From assembly GCF_019602855.1 (NCBI RefSeq), contig NZ_CP080769.1, positions 558,001 to 622,000 on the forward strand: a stretch of 64,000 nucleotides of DNA, read 5' to 3'. Both the position numbers and the translations under genes were made by a program. Positions 33,691-43,332 of the stretch are shown one piece after another (position 1 is the stretch's first letter; each line of letters opens with the position of its first letter). Under the pieces are notes generated by a model that worked only from the letters and a program-made list of their open reading frames with translations, made no database searches and was not told where the DNA came from. The DNA is from Cupriavidus pinatubonensis (lineage in GTDB: Bacteria; Pseudomonadota; Gammaproteobacteria; Burkholderiales; Burkholderiaceae).

Positions 33691-34128
33691 ATGAGCAAAG
33701 ATAACGCCACCATCAGCGCCGCTGCCGGGCACACACAGGCCATATTGCAAGACGTCGAGCGCCGCTGGAATGCCGCCGCGCAGGCATGGAATGCAGATGA
33801 GCTGACCTCGCTATATGCGTCCGAGGCATTGTTCTTTGGAGGGAAACCCGGTCACGCCGTCGGTCAGCATGAGATCCTGGGCTACTTCAGCTCGTACGCC
33901 GACATCCTTCGTTCCGCGTCCATGGCTCTGGTGGGACAGACCGTTATCGAGCTCAGCGTCGATACCCTGCTAGCGCAGGGACATGCAAAGTTCCGCTTCG
34001 TGCTGGCAGACGGGCGTGAAACTGCCTCCGAGCTGCGAACGACGTGGGTAGTGGTCAAGCGTCGGGGAACATGGTTGATTCTGCAGCACCACTTTTCTCC
34101 GACTCCCGAGGCACCGCCAATCCAATAG
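33691..34128 (+). CDS. NTF2-like / SnoaL-type protein (DUF4440-like)
   Basis: 145 residues with the cone-shaped NTF2 fold pattern: an N-terminal helix (ILQDVERRWNAAAQAWNADELTSLYASEALFFGG), a middle helix (HEILGYFSSYADILR) and paired strands (GHAKFRFVLADGRETASELRTTWVVVKRRGTWLILQHHFSP). Members are small enzymes or ligand binders, often isomerases or hydrolases. The ending LILQHHFSP is typical of DUF4440/SgcJ-like proteins. The DUF2889 gene starts 26 bp later in the same direction. Function unknown. Confidence 0.75.
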   Translation: MSKDNATISAAAGHTQAILQDVERRWNAAAQAWNADELTSLYASEALFFGGKPGHAVGQHEILGYFSSYADILRSASMALVGQTVIELSVDTLLAQGHAKFRFVLADGRETASELRTTWVVVKRRGTWLILQHHFSPTPEAPPIQ

Positions 34129-34154
34129 CAGCCAGCCATCACCGAGAACTCCCG

Positions 34155-34720
34155 ATGCACGAAGATCAAGCATCCAGCAACCGGGGCGCACCACCGCCTG
34201 GCGGTGAGTTGCCACTCGCCGCACCGCGACGCCATCTGCATATCCGTGCCGTCACGATGCAGGGCTTTCGCCGCGACGACGGCCTGTGGGACATCGAAGG
34301 CGAGATGCAGGACAGCAAAACCTCTGCGTGGCCAAGTTGGAAGGGCGGCGAGCAACCGCCCGAGGTGCCGGTACACCACATGCGCGTCCGGATCACGCTG
34401 GACGATAACTATATCGTCCAGTCAGTCGCCGCGGCGTTGCCAACCGTCCCGTTCCCCGAATGCAAACAAGGCATTCCGCCGCTGCAAGGCCTGGTCGGCG
34501 CCAGCATAGCGCGCGGCTGGCGCAAGGCGCTCGAAGCCACGCTTGGTGCGACCAAAGGCTGCACCCATTTGCGCGAATTGCTGATGCAGCTCGGCACCGT
34601 GGCTTACCAGACGTGGGCGGCGAAGGGCGGCGCGAAGAATGGGAAGCCTTGCCCGAACCCCGCATCCGACCACCGGCGGCGACGTCTCCCAAGCCGCACT
34701 GGGACAAATGCCATCGTCGG
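34155..34720 (+). pseudogene. DUF2889 protein, frameshifted near its end and fused to a convergent gene
   Basis: From ATG 34155 the frame gives the DUF2889 core: RRHLHIRAVTMQGFRRDDGL, WDIEGEMQDSKTSAWPS, HHMRVRITLDDNYIVQSVAA and GATKGCTHLRELLMQLGTVAYQT. One G appears missing near 34626; the next frame continues REEWEALPEPRIRPPAATSP and KPHWDKCH, the expected end of the family. There the sequence merges with the 3' end of the convergent lipase-like pseudogene, so a deletion has removed both ends. Family function unknown. Confidence 0.65.
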
Positions 34721-36521
34721 ACAACGCCAGCGGAACGCTGGCGGCGCGCCGGGCGATGATGGAGTGGTACTGGACGCAAGGCGAAATCGGCAGGTCCGCC
34801 GCCGCCTTGATGAACGGATCGTTCTTGTCGAGGTTCTGGACACTGTTGGCGAGATCCTTTGACCTGGGTGCGCGGTCGCGCCTCGATGCTTGCAGCTGTT
34901 GCGCGATGCCCTGCGTGAGATCCCCGGGCAGGCGGACGAAGGATGCCAGCCAGCGCCGCAGCCAGCCGGCCGCCACATCGGTGCCGTGATGCGGCGCCGC
35001 GACGAAGATGGCGCGCCCAACGTTGGGAACGGGTTCAAACGATACGACCGGACTCAGGCTCGTCATCATGCGGGCGAATTCTTCATCGTCCAGGTCGTGG
35101 TCGATCCGCGCCATTCTCTCGATCGCGTCGCCGGAGGAGGACACCATCAGGCGCGCAATCACACCGCCCATGCTGTGCCCGATCAGGACCATGTCCTGCG
35201 ACGCGGTGGCAGTATGGGCGGGATCGAAATAATTCAGCGCGGATTGTAGCGTTTGCCTTATCGCGTAGTGGTTTAAGGGGAATCGGCACGTTCGTGGGGT
35301 AATAGAACTGCCAGATCTGGTAGTGCCTGCGCAATGCCTCGTCGCCCATCAGTTCATTGGCGACGTTAGTCCAGGCTTCAGGACTGCTCGCCAGGCCATG
35401 CAGCATGATGATGCGACGGTCCGGGTCAAACGGCTGCATGAGGTACAGGTGCGGCCGGTCAAGGCCGCCGCCGTGGCCGAACAGGCTGTGCAACGATTGC
35501 CGGTTGAATCCGGAACGGGCCAGCCACAGCCCGTAGCCAGCCGTGAAGTTGGCCGCCAGCGGCACCTGGTGCCACTGTATGTCCACCGACGCATCCCGGT
35601 ATGGATCGCGCACGGACAGCACCACACCCCGCGTAGCCAGGACCTGTGCCAGGTTGGATCCGGGAAAGCGGGCGAGGACATTCACCAGGGGGAAGTTCAT
35701 CTCGCTCCAGTTCCCCATGCCCCATTGGAATGTGGGCTGCGTCCCCTCATCCCCGCGGTGGCTCCGCTTGCACCTTCGGCCCCACGGAGATGGGTGCCTC
35801 TGCCGTCACGGCCAGCAACTCGGCACCGAAGCCATCGCGCCGGTAATGCTGCGCAAGCCCGCGAAGGAAACCGTCGATGCCGGGACCAGTTCCTTCGGAC
35901 GGCCCACGCCGCCGGGAAACCGGATGCCAGCCATATCGATGCTGATATTCCACGCGCTCCAGTGCACCGTTTCTTCGTCCGAGGTCCTCTCCGTGTCTTT
36001 CACAATCTCAAACAACTGCCGGGATACCTCTTGAGTGGCCAGGTTGTAGTAGTCGCGCACCTGAATCTGCCGATCCTCGAAAAGCGCTGCGTTCGGTAAA
36101 GAACAGGTAGGCGTAGCTATGACGGGCGGTTTCCATCCAGGCATCGAACTGCAGGTTGCCACTTCCATCCGGGGAAATCGACCCGGAAAGTGACTGCGCG
36201 TACGCTACCCACATCTCGGCCAGTGCGGATTGCCGTTGTTCCTCGCTAAGGCCAGCTCTGCCGCGCAATGCCTCGATGCAGGCAAGCGATGGGCTCGCGC
36301 AACTGCCATCGACCAGGCCTGTCACGCTGATCGTTTCACGGGTGGCGGCACTGAGCTGGCCCCTGGTCAGGATATCGCCCCGCTTGAGCGCGATGTATTC
36401 GCCGGGCGTCATGGTGCTTGTCTGGATCGCCGGCTGGAAAACGGTGCTGCCGCGCAGCAGCACGGCGGCTGACAGGAGCAGGACTGACTGGATGAAGGAG
36501 AGGCCGATGTGCACCTTCATG
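34705..36521 (-). pseudogene. Large exported alpha/beta hydrolase (lipase/PGAP1-like), multiply frameshifted
   Basis: ATG 36521 starts a hydrophobic leader (MKVHIGLSFIQSVLLLSAAV). Fragments in successive frames give one protein: TPGEYIALKRGDILTRG; ALFEDRQIQVRDYYNLATQE; DGFGAELLAVTAEAPISVG; NFPLVNVLARFPGSNLAQVL; IIMLHGLASSPEAWTNVANE; and VLIGHSMGGVIARLMVSSSG, with the nucleophile elbow GHSMGG. Frame breaks lie near 36087, 35859, 35752 and 35273; three fall in G/C or A/T runs. The C-terminus ends at SDDGI where it merges with the DUF2889 remnant. Probably an outer-face lipase/esterase originally. Confidence 0.75.
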
Positions 36522-36754
36522 TGACGTCTTCCCGGCGCCAGGGAAGATCGGAAACCGGATACATGCGCCAGGCCGAGATTCCCGTTCGCGAAGTCAGCCT
36601 GCACGCATAGGGAGAAATGTAGCTCAACAATCGCCGCGTTCAATGTGCGCGCGGCCGCCCAAACGTATGCCGGTCAACCGCGGCGCAAGGATACGCCCCG
36701 ACCGCCGCTATGCTGGCAAGACAACGCGGCTTGTCAGGCAGATTTCAAGCGTCG

Positions 36755-37918
36755 TTAGAACTTGTGACGCAGGCCCACAGCCACGCCCAGCATCGAACTC
36801 CCACCGCTTGGCAGTACGTAGCTGGAGCCGAGGGAAAGGCTGGTGAGGTAGCCGGTTGCCAACGATTCAAGGGTCAGGCCGGCGTTCTTGGAGTATGCAG
36901 TGGTCAGATAGACATCGGTACGTTTGGAGAAGGCATAGGTCGAAACAAATGCGATCTGCCAGGGATTGGCTGCATTCGTGTTGCCGTACACGTTCTTCAG
37001 GTTGTCGTACGAATACTCAAGCGTAAGGCCCAAGGCAGGCGTGGCCTGGTAGTTCGCGCCAATCCAGTAGTAATCGTCGCGCAATACCTCGGTATCCGCT
37101 GCATTCTTGCTCTGCCCCCAACGGTAGCCCCCCATGATCTTCGCCAGGCCGACGGTGTAGCTCGCAGCCGCCGATGCCTTCTTGACGGAGCCGTTGCCGG
37201 TGCCAATCGACGGATTCCACTGGTCATAGCCGATGGTCCCGGCAAACGGGCCCACCGTGTACATCGCGGCGGCGCCATACGCGCTGTCGCGGCGGAACTG
37301 CCCGGGAACCTCTCCATTGCCGCCGACCGCGGGCACTCCGGCGGCGACCTGGGGCTGAGTCAACCCGACACCGAACGACCAGTGAGCCCATGCCGATAGA
37401 GGACCAAATTGCCCCGCGTACTTGATGGTATTGTCCTCCCGGTAGTTGCCACCGTTCTGCAACACCGTCGGCTCATACAGTGTCGCGTAGGAAGCCGGGG
37501 CAAAGTTGGCGAGCGCATCAAACATCGAGGTGTACTGCCGACCAAAGGTCAGCTGCCCGAGGCCGGCGCTTTGCAGGCCGACAAAAGCCTGGCGACCAAA
37601 CATCCGACCACTTTGCTGGCCGACACCCGTATCCGCGGCATAGCCGCTTTCAAGTACGAAGACTGACTTCAGCCCGCTACCCAGGTCTTCCGTGCCACGA
37701 ATACCCCAGCGCGACCCGGACAGGCCGCCCGAGCCCATGCGGAACACCTTATTGGCAGACCCAGGGTTGAAGCCGTTTGCTACTGTCGGCACCGCGCCAA
37801 CATGATTGACATACTCGACATTGGCATCGACCACGCCATAGAGCGTGACACTGGTCTGCGCAAATGCGCTGCCCGCGCCGGCCAACATTGATACCGTGGC
37901 AAAGTACTTCAACTTCAT
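36755..37918 (-). CDS. Outer-membrane porin, Burkholderiales type (Gram-negative porin family)
   Basis: 387 residues. Signal peptide MKLKYFATVSMLAGAGSAFAQ, then alternating beta strands beginning SSVTLYGVVDANVEY-like (here TSVTLYGVVDANVEYVNHVG) and the loop-3 region QSAGLGQLTFGRQYTSMFDA. It ends in the terminal phenylalanine signature LGVAVGLRHKF needed for BamA insertion. A strong Shine-Dalgarno (GGGAGGAG) precedes the ATG. It forms a trimeric general diffusion channel, with specificity not predictable. It stands alone beside the MmgE/PrpD operon and may admit the carboxylate used there (inference). Confidence 0.95.
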   Translation of the reverse strand: MKLKYFATVSMLAGAGSAFAQTSVTLYGVVDANVEYVNHVGAVPTVANGFNPGSANKVFRMGSGGLSGSRWGIRGTEDLGSGLKSVFVLESGYAADTGVGQQSGRMFGRQAFVGLQSAGLGQLTFGRQYTSMFDALANFAPASYATLYEPTVLQNGGNYREDNTIKYAGQFGPLSAWAHWSFGVGLTQPQVAAGVPAVGGNGEVPGQFRRDSAYGAAAMYTVGPFAGTIGYDQWNPSIGTGNGSVKKASAAASYTVGLAKIMGGYRWGQSKNAADTEVLRDDYYWIGANYQATPALGLTLEYSYDNLKNVYGNTNAANPWQIAFVSTYAFSKRTDVYLTTAYSKNAGLTLESLATGYLTSLSLGSSYVLPSGGSSMLGVAVGLRHKF

Positions 37919-38385
37919 AAGCGTCTCCTCCCTCTTCTCTTGGTTTGGACGTGGATTTCCCGTCCGGCTTGGTAACGAATTCGCTACTCATTCTTTTTTC
38001 TGCGTTTGCTTGCTGTGGATCGGCGCCGGTTCCCCCTTGCCGCGCGAATGACCCTACGGCTTCAGCGTCCGAGCATAGGAATGGCCGCCCGCAAGTTCAA
38101 CGCAGAGGCCGTGGATGTCCCGTACAGTGGAAAGAATGGGGGTTGGCGACTGCGGAAGCTGAACCCGAAGCAGCTTCTACCGGAGAGCTTCTACCGGAGG
38201 AGCGGCGAGACACCTTAGCGAGAGCCCATCATGGCCATTTTTGCTGTACGGAACATGGCGAGGCCACTGCTTGACGGTGCCCGGCGGCGGCCTCGAAACT
38301 CGTTTTCACTGGCACCTCACCGCCTCTGCACAGCAGCCATAGCGACGGGCTTTTGCCCCGCGTAGCGGCCACTACAAGGAGAAAC
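37919..38385. other. Intergenic region between porin and MmgE/PrpD operon
   Basis: 467 bp carrying both divergent promoters. The only clear structure is a tandem duplication of the 14-mer AGCTTCTACCGGAG (38172-38185 and 38186-38199). Short open frames crossing it are not convincing genes. Confidence 0.5.
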
Positions 38386-39786
38386 ATGCAGCCACATGCC
38401 ACTGATGATTTCCCCATCGAACGCCGCGTTGCCGCGCATCTTGCTGCGACGGCCTGGGCCGATCTGCCGGCGCCATCGCGCGAGGGTGCGTTGCGTGCCA
38501 TCCTGTGGTGGCTGGCGACAGGACTGGAGGGCATCACCGAAGCGAACCATGCATCGCTGCTGCGCTACGTTGAACAACTTGCGGGTCCGGCGGAAGCCGC
38601 GATACTGGGCACCTGCCAGCGCACGACTGCCGAGCTTGCAGGTCTGGTCAATGGGCGGGCTGGGAAGGCCTGGGAGCACGAGGACAAATATTGGGTGGAC
38701 GAGACCATCGGCTTTGCCGTCGGCTGTTGCGTCGTGCCAGCGGCCATTGCAGCAGCCGAGGCGCAGGGCGCTGTCAGCGGCACTGCCCTGGCGACGGCCG
38801 TCGCTCTCGCCATCGACCTGGAGATTCGCCTGCTGAGACCGCTTGGCCTGGGCTTTGTGCCCGGACAGGCTGTTGCCAACGCGACATTCACGCTGGGCAC
38901 GTACGGCGCCGCGGTGGCGGCGGCCAAGATTCTCGGCCTTGGTGCTGAAGGCTTCCTCGACGCACTCGGACTAGCGCACTGTCAGGCCGCCGGCAATTTC
39001 CAGGGGCAGGTCGAAGGACGCGGGGTGGCAACCCAAGCCGGATTCGCCGTGCGCAATGGCATTGCGGCGGCCCGGATGGCCGCAGCCGGCATGCCCGGCC
39101 CCACGGGATCACTGACCGGGCGCTGCGGCCTGTATCCCATGCACTATCCAAATTGCATGGTTGCAGCCGAGGAGATCGTCCATCGCCTCGGCGAAGAATT
39201 TCTCAACGTCCACCTGGGATTTAAGGGATATCCCTGCGGCGTGGTGGCGCATCCCGTCATCGACGCCGTGCTCTCCACTCGCGCCTCGCTGAATGGTCGC
39301 CCGGTTCAGGCGATCGACGTCTTCGGAGCAAGCAGCCTGGCCATTATGGCCAGTCCCATCGAGCGCAAGCGCGCACCCGCCAGCGTCATTGAAGCCCAGT
39401 TCAGCATTCCATGGGCGGCCGCGTGCGCAATTCGCGATGGTCACTTCTCCATCAGCCACTACGACGACGCAGCCCTGCGCGACCCGGAGTTGCGGCGTCT
39501 GGCAGGCCTGGTCAATGTACACATGCGAGACGAGGCAAATGGCACGGCGGTGACGCTCACGCTCTCCGACGGCACAGCCCTCGAATCTCCGGTGATCACC
39601 GGATCGAGAGGCAACCCGAAGAATCCGCTACCAACTACGGAAATCGAAGACATCCTCTACCGGGCAGCGGAGCGGCTCGGCATAAGGAGTACCTCGGCCA
39701 GGCGCGCAGTTGCGCTATTGCGCGAGATCGAGTCGCTCAAAGATTGCCGCGACATCATGACCCTGCTGAGCGATCGAGAAACCTGA
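38386..39786 (+). CDS. MmgE/PrpD family protein
   Basis: 466 residues. The MmgE/PrpD fold includes 2-methylcitrate dehydratase (PrpD), cis-aconitate decarboxylase and many uncharacterised dehydratase-like or isomerase-like enzymes of di- and tricarboxylates. The helical lid/core pattern is seen in GTALATAVALAIDLEIRLLRPLG, TFTLGTYGAAVAAAKILGL and GFKGYPCGVVAHPVIDAVLS. AAGGAGAAAC precedes the ATG at 38386. It heads a three-gene operon with a Bug receptor and a second MmgE/PrpD protein, so it probably acts on the acid that receptor binds. The early residues (ERRVAAHLAATAWADLPAP) are typical. Confidence 0.88.
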   Translation: MQPHATDDFPIERRVAAHLAATAWADLPAPSREGALRAILWWLATGLEGITEANHASLLRYVEQLAGPAEAAILGTCQRTTAELAGLVNGRAGKAWEHEDKYWVDETIGFAVGCCVVPAAIAAAEAQGAVSGTALATAVALAIDLEIRLLRPLGLGFVPGQAVANATFTLGTYGAAVAAAKILGLGAEGFLDALGLAHCQAAGNFQGQVEGRGVATQAGFAVRNGIAAARMAAAGMPGPTGSLTGRCGLYPMHYPNCMVAAEEIVHRLGEEFLNVHLGFKGYPCGVVAHPVIDAVLSTRASLNGRPVQAIDVFGASSLAIMASPIERKRAPASVIEAQFSIPWAAACAIRDGHFSISHYDDAALRDPELRRLAGLVNVHMRDEANGTAVTLTLSDGTALESPVITGSRGNPKNPLPTTEIEDILYRAAERLGIRSTSARRAVALLREIESLKDCRDIMTLLSDRET

Positions 39787-39818
39787 GCGTCTCGCCCTAT
39801 CTTCCGGAGACATTCTTC

Positions 39819-40787
39819 ATGTACCGACTCATCAACCAAATCGCGTGTGCCACGCTTCTGCTGACCGGATCCGCTGTCGCCATAGCGCAGGAGCACTATC
39901 CCAATCGCCCGATCCGAATCGTCGTGAACTCTGCTCCGGGTGCGCTGCTGGACATCACCACGCGGGCCGTGGCACAGCAAATGGCGGAGAACCTGAGGCG
40001 GCCTGTCGTCATCGACAATCGTCCCGGCGCGGACGGCCAGATCGGCATTCGCGCCGCGAAAGCCGCACCGGCCGACGGATACACGCTGCTGGCCAGCGCC
40101 AACACCGTTGCGCAGCTGCCGGCGATGAAGAAGGACCCTGGCTACGCGCTAAAGGACTTCGTCGGCATTGGCATGATGAACGAAGCACCGCTACTGATGG
40201 TCACCTCGCCGAGCTTGCCATATCGCAGCGTGGCTGATCTGACAGCCGCGGCCCAAGCCAGGCCGGGCAAGCTCTCATACGCGTCAGGCGGCAGCGGCAC
40301 CACCACTCACGTGGCTGCCGCGATTCTTATGCACCAGGGAAATCTAGATTTCGTACACGTGCCGTACAAGGGTATCGCGCCGGCCATGAGCGACGTGATC
40401 GCAGGCCGCGTCGATTTTGCATTCGATGGCGGCAATTCCTCGGGTCCACAAGTCAAGGACGGCCGGTTGCGCGCCCTGGGCGTGACATCCGCCAAGCGTT
40501 CCCCGGCATTCCCCGATATCCCCACACTGGCCGAACAAGGACTCGCCGGGTATAGCTACACCGTGTACCTTGGCCTGCTCGCCCCCGCCGGCACACCGAA
40601 AGAGATCGTGCAGCGCCTCAGCCAGGCTTTGCTTGCGTCCCTGGCAAGCGCCCCGGTGCGCGAGCGCTTCCGCCGCGATGGCGCCGAGCCCGGCACGATG
40701 ACGCCGGAAGCCTTCACCCGCTTCCTTCAGCAGGATCTGCAACGCACGATGAAGATCGTCGCCGACCTCAAACTAGAAAAGGAGTGA
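39819..40787 (+). CDS. Bug-family tripartite tricarboxylate transporter receptor (TctC-like)
   Basis: 322 residues. Signal peptide (NQIACATLLLTGSAVAIAQE) and the Bug motifs YPNRPIRIVVNSAPGALLDITTRAVAQQM, VVIDNRPGADGQIG and the mid-protein HVPYKGIAPAMSDVIAGRVD. These receptors capture organic acids in the periplasm and are hugely expanded in Burkholderiales, mostly without their TctAB membrane partners nearby, as here. GGAG lies upstream of the ATG. It lies between two MmgE/PrpD genes with 7- to 32-bp spacings, so it is co-transcribed. Confidence 0.93.
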   Translation: MYRLINQIACATLLLTGSAVAIAQEHYPNRPIRIVVNSAPGALLDITTRAVAQQMAENLRRPVVIDNRPGADGQIGIRAAKAAPADGYTLLASANTVAQLPAMKKDPGYALKDFVGIGMMNEAPLLMVTSPSLPYRSVADLTAAAQARPGKLSYASGGSGTTTHVAAAILMHQGNLDFVHVPYKGIAPAMSDVIAGRVDFAFDGGNSSGPQVKDGRLRALGVTSAKRSPAFPDIPTLAEQGLAGYSYTVYLGLLAPAGTPKEIVQRLSQALLASLASAPVRERFRRDGAEPGTMTPEAFTRFLQQDLQRTMKIVADLKLEKE

Positions 40788-40794
40788 TCACCCT

Positions 40795-42219
40795 ATGGGC
40801 AAGACCATAATCGAACGCCTGGCAGAGTTCTCGGTGAATACCGACATCGCGCGGCTGCCGGCGAATGTCATTGACGAATGCAAGCGCGACGTACTCGACT
40901 CCATCGGCTGTGCGCTGGCGGGCATGGAACATCCGAAGGGGCGCATCGGCATCGACGCCGGTCGGCGCCTCGGTGGCACCGGAGGCAGCGCGACAATCAT
41001 CGGCACCGGTGACAAGTCCACCCCTCACGGCGCGGCGTTTGCCAACGGCGAACTGATCAATGCCCTGGACGCGGACTCCGTGCTGCTGCCCGGCCACGTG
41101 AGCCCCTACGTGCTGCCCGGAGCCTTCGCGTCCGCTGAGGTGCACCAGCGCTCGGGAAGTGACCTGATCGCTGCCGTCGCCGTATCCCACGAAATCTCCT
41201 GCCGGTTGGGCGCCGCCATGAGCGGCTATCGCGACACCAAGGACGGCAAGGCTGCGCATACGTCGGTAGTCGGCTACAGCAGCACGGTGTTCGGCGCGAC
41301 GGCGTCGGCCGCGAAGCTCAAGGGGCTTGCCGTGGACCGACTGGCGAGCGCGCTGGGCATCGCCGCCGCCACGGCACCGGTCAACTCGCAGCGCGCCTGG
41401 TTCATGCACGCGCCGACAGCGACCATCAAGTACCAGATGGCCGGCGCGTTGACCAATGCTGCCCTGTCGGCGGCCGACATGGGCGATCTCGGCCACCGTG
41501 GTGACCTGCAGATGCTCGATGACGAGGAATTCGGCTATCCGCGCTTTATCGGCACCGCGCGCTGGTCACCCGAGCTTCTCACCACGGGCCTCGGCGAGGA
41601 ATGGCGCTTCCCCGCCTTTCAGATGTTCAAGCCCTATCCGCACTGCCGGGTAATGCACGCACCGCTGGACCTGCTGATCGACCTGGTGGCGCAACACAAC
41701 ATACGCGTCGAGGAAATCGAAAGCATCACGTCCTACGGAGAAGGCTGGGCCTACGTCCTGCCTTGCTTCACGAACCGCGAGATCACCGAGCTGCACGATG
41801 CGCAGTTCTGCTTCACGCACGGCCTTGCCGTCGCTGCGCACCGCATTACCCCAGGCAGGCAATGGCAGGACCCGGCCGTCGTCTTCGACCCTTCGGTCAT
41901 GGCCCTGATGCAGAAGGTGAAGCTGGAAACACACCCGACCTACTTCCAGTCGATTTCGGCGGACATCACCAGCCGCCCGTCGCGCGTCGAGATCCGTGCG
42001 CGTGGCCAGGCGTTCGCGGCCGAGAAGCACTTCCCCAAGGGCACGCCGTCGGCCGACCCGCAGACCTACATGACCACGGAGGAACTGGTTCGCAAGTTCG
42101 GCACCTTCGTCGATGGCATCCTTTCCGACGCCACCATCGACAAGATCGTGGACAGCGTGCTGCATCTGGAGCAGGTAGATGACTTCGGGGAGATCATGCG
42201 GCTGCTCGTGCGGCCGTAG
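40795..42219 (+). CDS. MmgE/PrpD family protein
   Basis: 474 residues. A second member of the family, clearly divergent from the one at 38386. Motifs: VIDECKRDVLDSIGCALAGMEHP, the substrate-site region ALDADSVLLPGHVSPYVLPGAFA, and QMFKPYPHCRVMHAPLDLLIDL. AAAAGGAGTGATCACC lies just upstream of the ATG, with only 7 bp after the Bug stop. Two MmgE/PrpD proteins with one receptor suggest consecutive hydration, dehydration or decarboxylation steps on an imported carboxylate (inference). Confidence 0.88.
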   Translation: MGKTIIERLAEFSVNTDIARLPANVIDECKRDVLDSIGCALAGMEHPKGRIGIDAGRRLGGTGGSATIIGTGDKSTPHGAAFANGELINALDADSVLLPGHVSPYVLPGAFASAEVHQRSGSDLIAAVAVSHEISCRLGAAMSGYRDTKDGKAAHTSVVGYSSTVFGATASAAKLKGLAVDRLASALGIAAATAPVNSQRAWFMHAPTATIKYQMAGALTNAALSAADMGDLGHRGDLQMLDDEEFGYPRFIGTARWSPELLTTGLGEEWRFPAFQMFKPYPHCRVMHAPLDLLIDLVAQHNIRVEEIESITSYGEGWAYVLPCFTNREITELHDAQFCFTHGLAVAAHRITPGRQWQDPAVVFDPSVMALMQKVKLETHPTYFQSISADITSRPSRVEIRARGQAFAAEKHFPKGTPSADPQTYMTTEELVRKFGTFVDGILSDATIDKIVDSVLHLEQVDDFGEIMRLLVRP

Positions 42220-42441
42220 GGAAATGCGGAACGCCAGTCTTTGGCGAGCGACCCTCACCGACGGCCTTTTCTGGCTGCCGGTGAAGGTCGGCGACGGCGG
42301 ACCTGCTTTGCAGTCCGCCTCAATGTCGATTGAAATCGACTGACGCAAAGGCGACTTCGGCATCGCTTCATCCCGCGGCACGTCGCTTCCTGATGTTTTG
42401 CCGAGTATCCTCCGAGGCGGCTTTTTCGGCCACTGGCCCCC

Positions 42442-43255
42442 ATGCGCAAGGAAGATGCCCCAAACAAGGAGCTGGAGGAAGCATGGGAGTATTACCACAC
42501 GCCCCGCTGCGAACATCCGAACGCTCCCGGCTTCATGACGACCCGCAGCCTGATGGTACGCCGCGCTTCATTGAAGACCCGGCCATCCGCGTGTCCGACA
42601 TCCGCTTCGCTGTCGACTACCTGCAGCCCTGCCCTACGTCGATCAGAACCGCATCGGTGCCATCGGCGTGTGCGGCGGCGGTGCCTATACGATCCATGCG
42701 GGCATCACCGACCATCGCCTCAAGGCACTGACATCGATTACCGGCGTCAACTTCGGCCGCCTGATCCGGGAAGGGTTCGCCAACTTCAAGCCGGTTGAGT
42801 CCATCGAGCACATGGCCAGGCTGCGCACTGCCGAGGCGAGGGGTGGCGAGCGCAGCGTCGTCAACCTGCTGCCGGAGTCGGTTGCAGCGGGCAAGAAGGC
42901 TGGCGTCACGGACATCGACGTGCTCGAGGCCACGGAATACTACAAGACCTCCCGCGGCCAGCAACCCAACGGCGCCACCAGCCAGTTGATGTCCTTCAGC
43001 GGCGCCGCCATGGGCTGGGACGCCTTCCTGAACGCCGAGGTCCTGCTGACCCAGCCGCTGATGATCGTCATCGGCGACAAGCCCGGCGGTTACGGCGCCT
43101 ACCGCGACGGCTGGGAGATCTACGGCCGCGCTGCCTCCACGAACAAGCACATCGTCGTGGCCGAAGGCTGGTCGCACTATGACCTCTACGACAAGCCCGA
43201 GCCTGTGGCCATCGCCATGGAGAAGGTGGTTCCCTTCCTCAAGGAAAACCTCTAA
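42442..43255 (+). pseudogene. Alpha/beta hydrolase (dienelactone-hydrolase-like), rearranged
   Basis: The body is read from about 42540: DGTPRFIEDPAIRVSDIRFA, VDYLQ, then one base missing near 42625, then ALPYVDQNRIGAIGVCGGGAYTIH (nucleophile elbow GVCGGG with cysteine in place of serine) to EKVVPFLKENL. The first 100 bp (KELEEAWEYYHTPRCEHPNA PGFMTTRSL) resemble an inner part of the same family, which recurs in the body as VLEATEYYKTSRGQQPNGAT. So a fragment of a paralogue has been fused in place of the true N-terminus. Not functional as read. Confidence 0.65.
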
Positions 43256-43332
43256 AGACAGGAGGCCCGCCCCGCCGCCCTGGCCGGCGGCGGCAAGGGG
43301 CGCCGCCGCGACTCAAGAAAAGGAATTCAACC

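Noticed and set aside
33427..33750. 107-codon minus-strand frame next to the group II intron
   Set aside because: No family resemblance, it overlaps the promoter and start of the NTF2-like gene and has no ribosome-binding site.
40784..40791. GTGATCAC before the second MmgE/PrpD gene as a third copy of the 1.3-kb operator
   Set aside because: Only the 8-mer is shared, and one such match is expected by chance in a window of this size.
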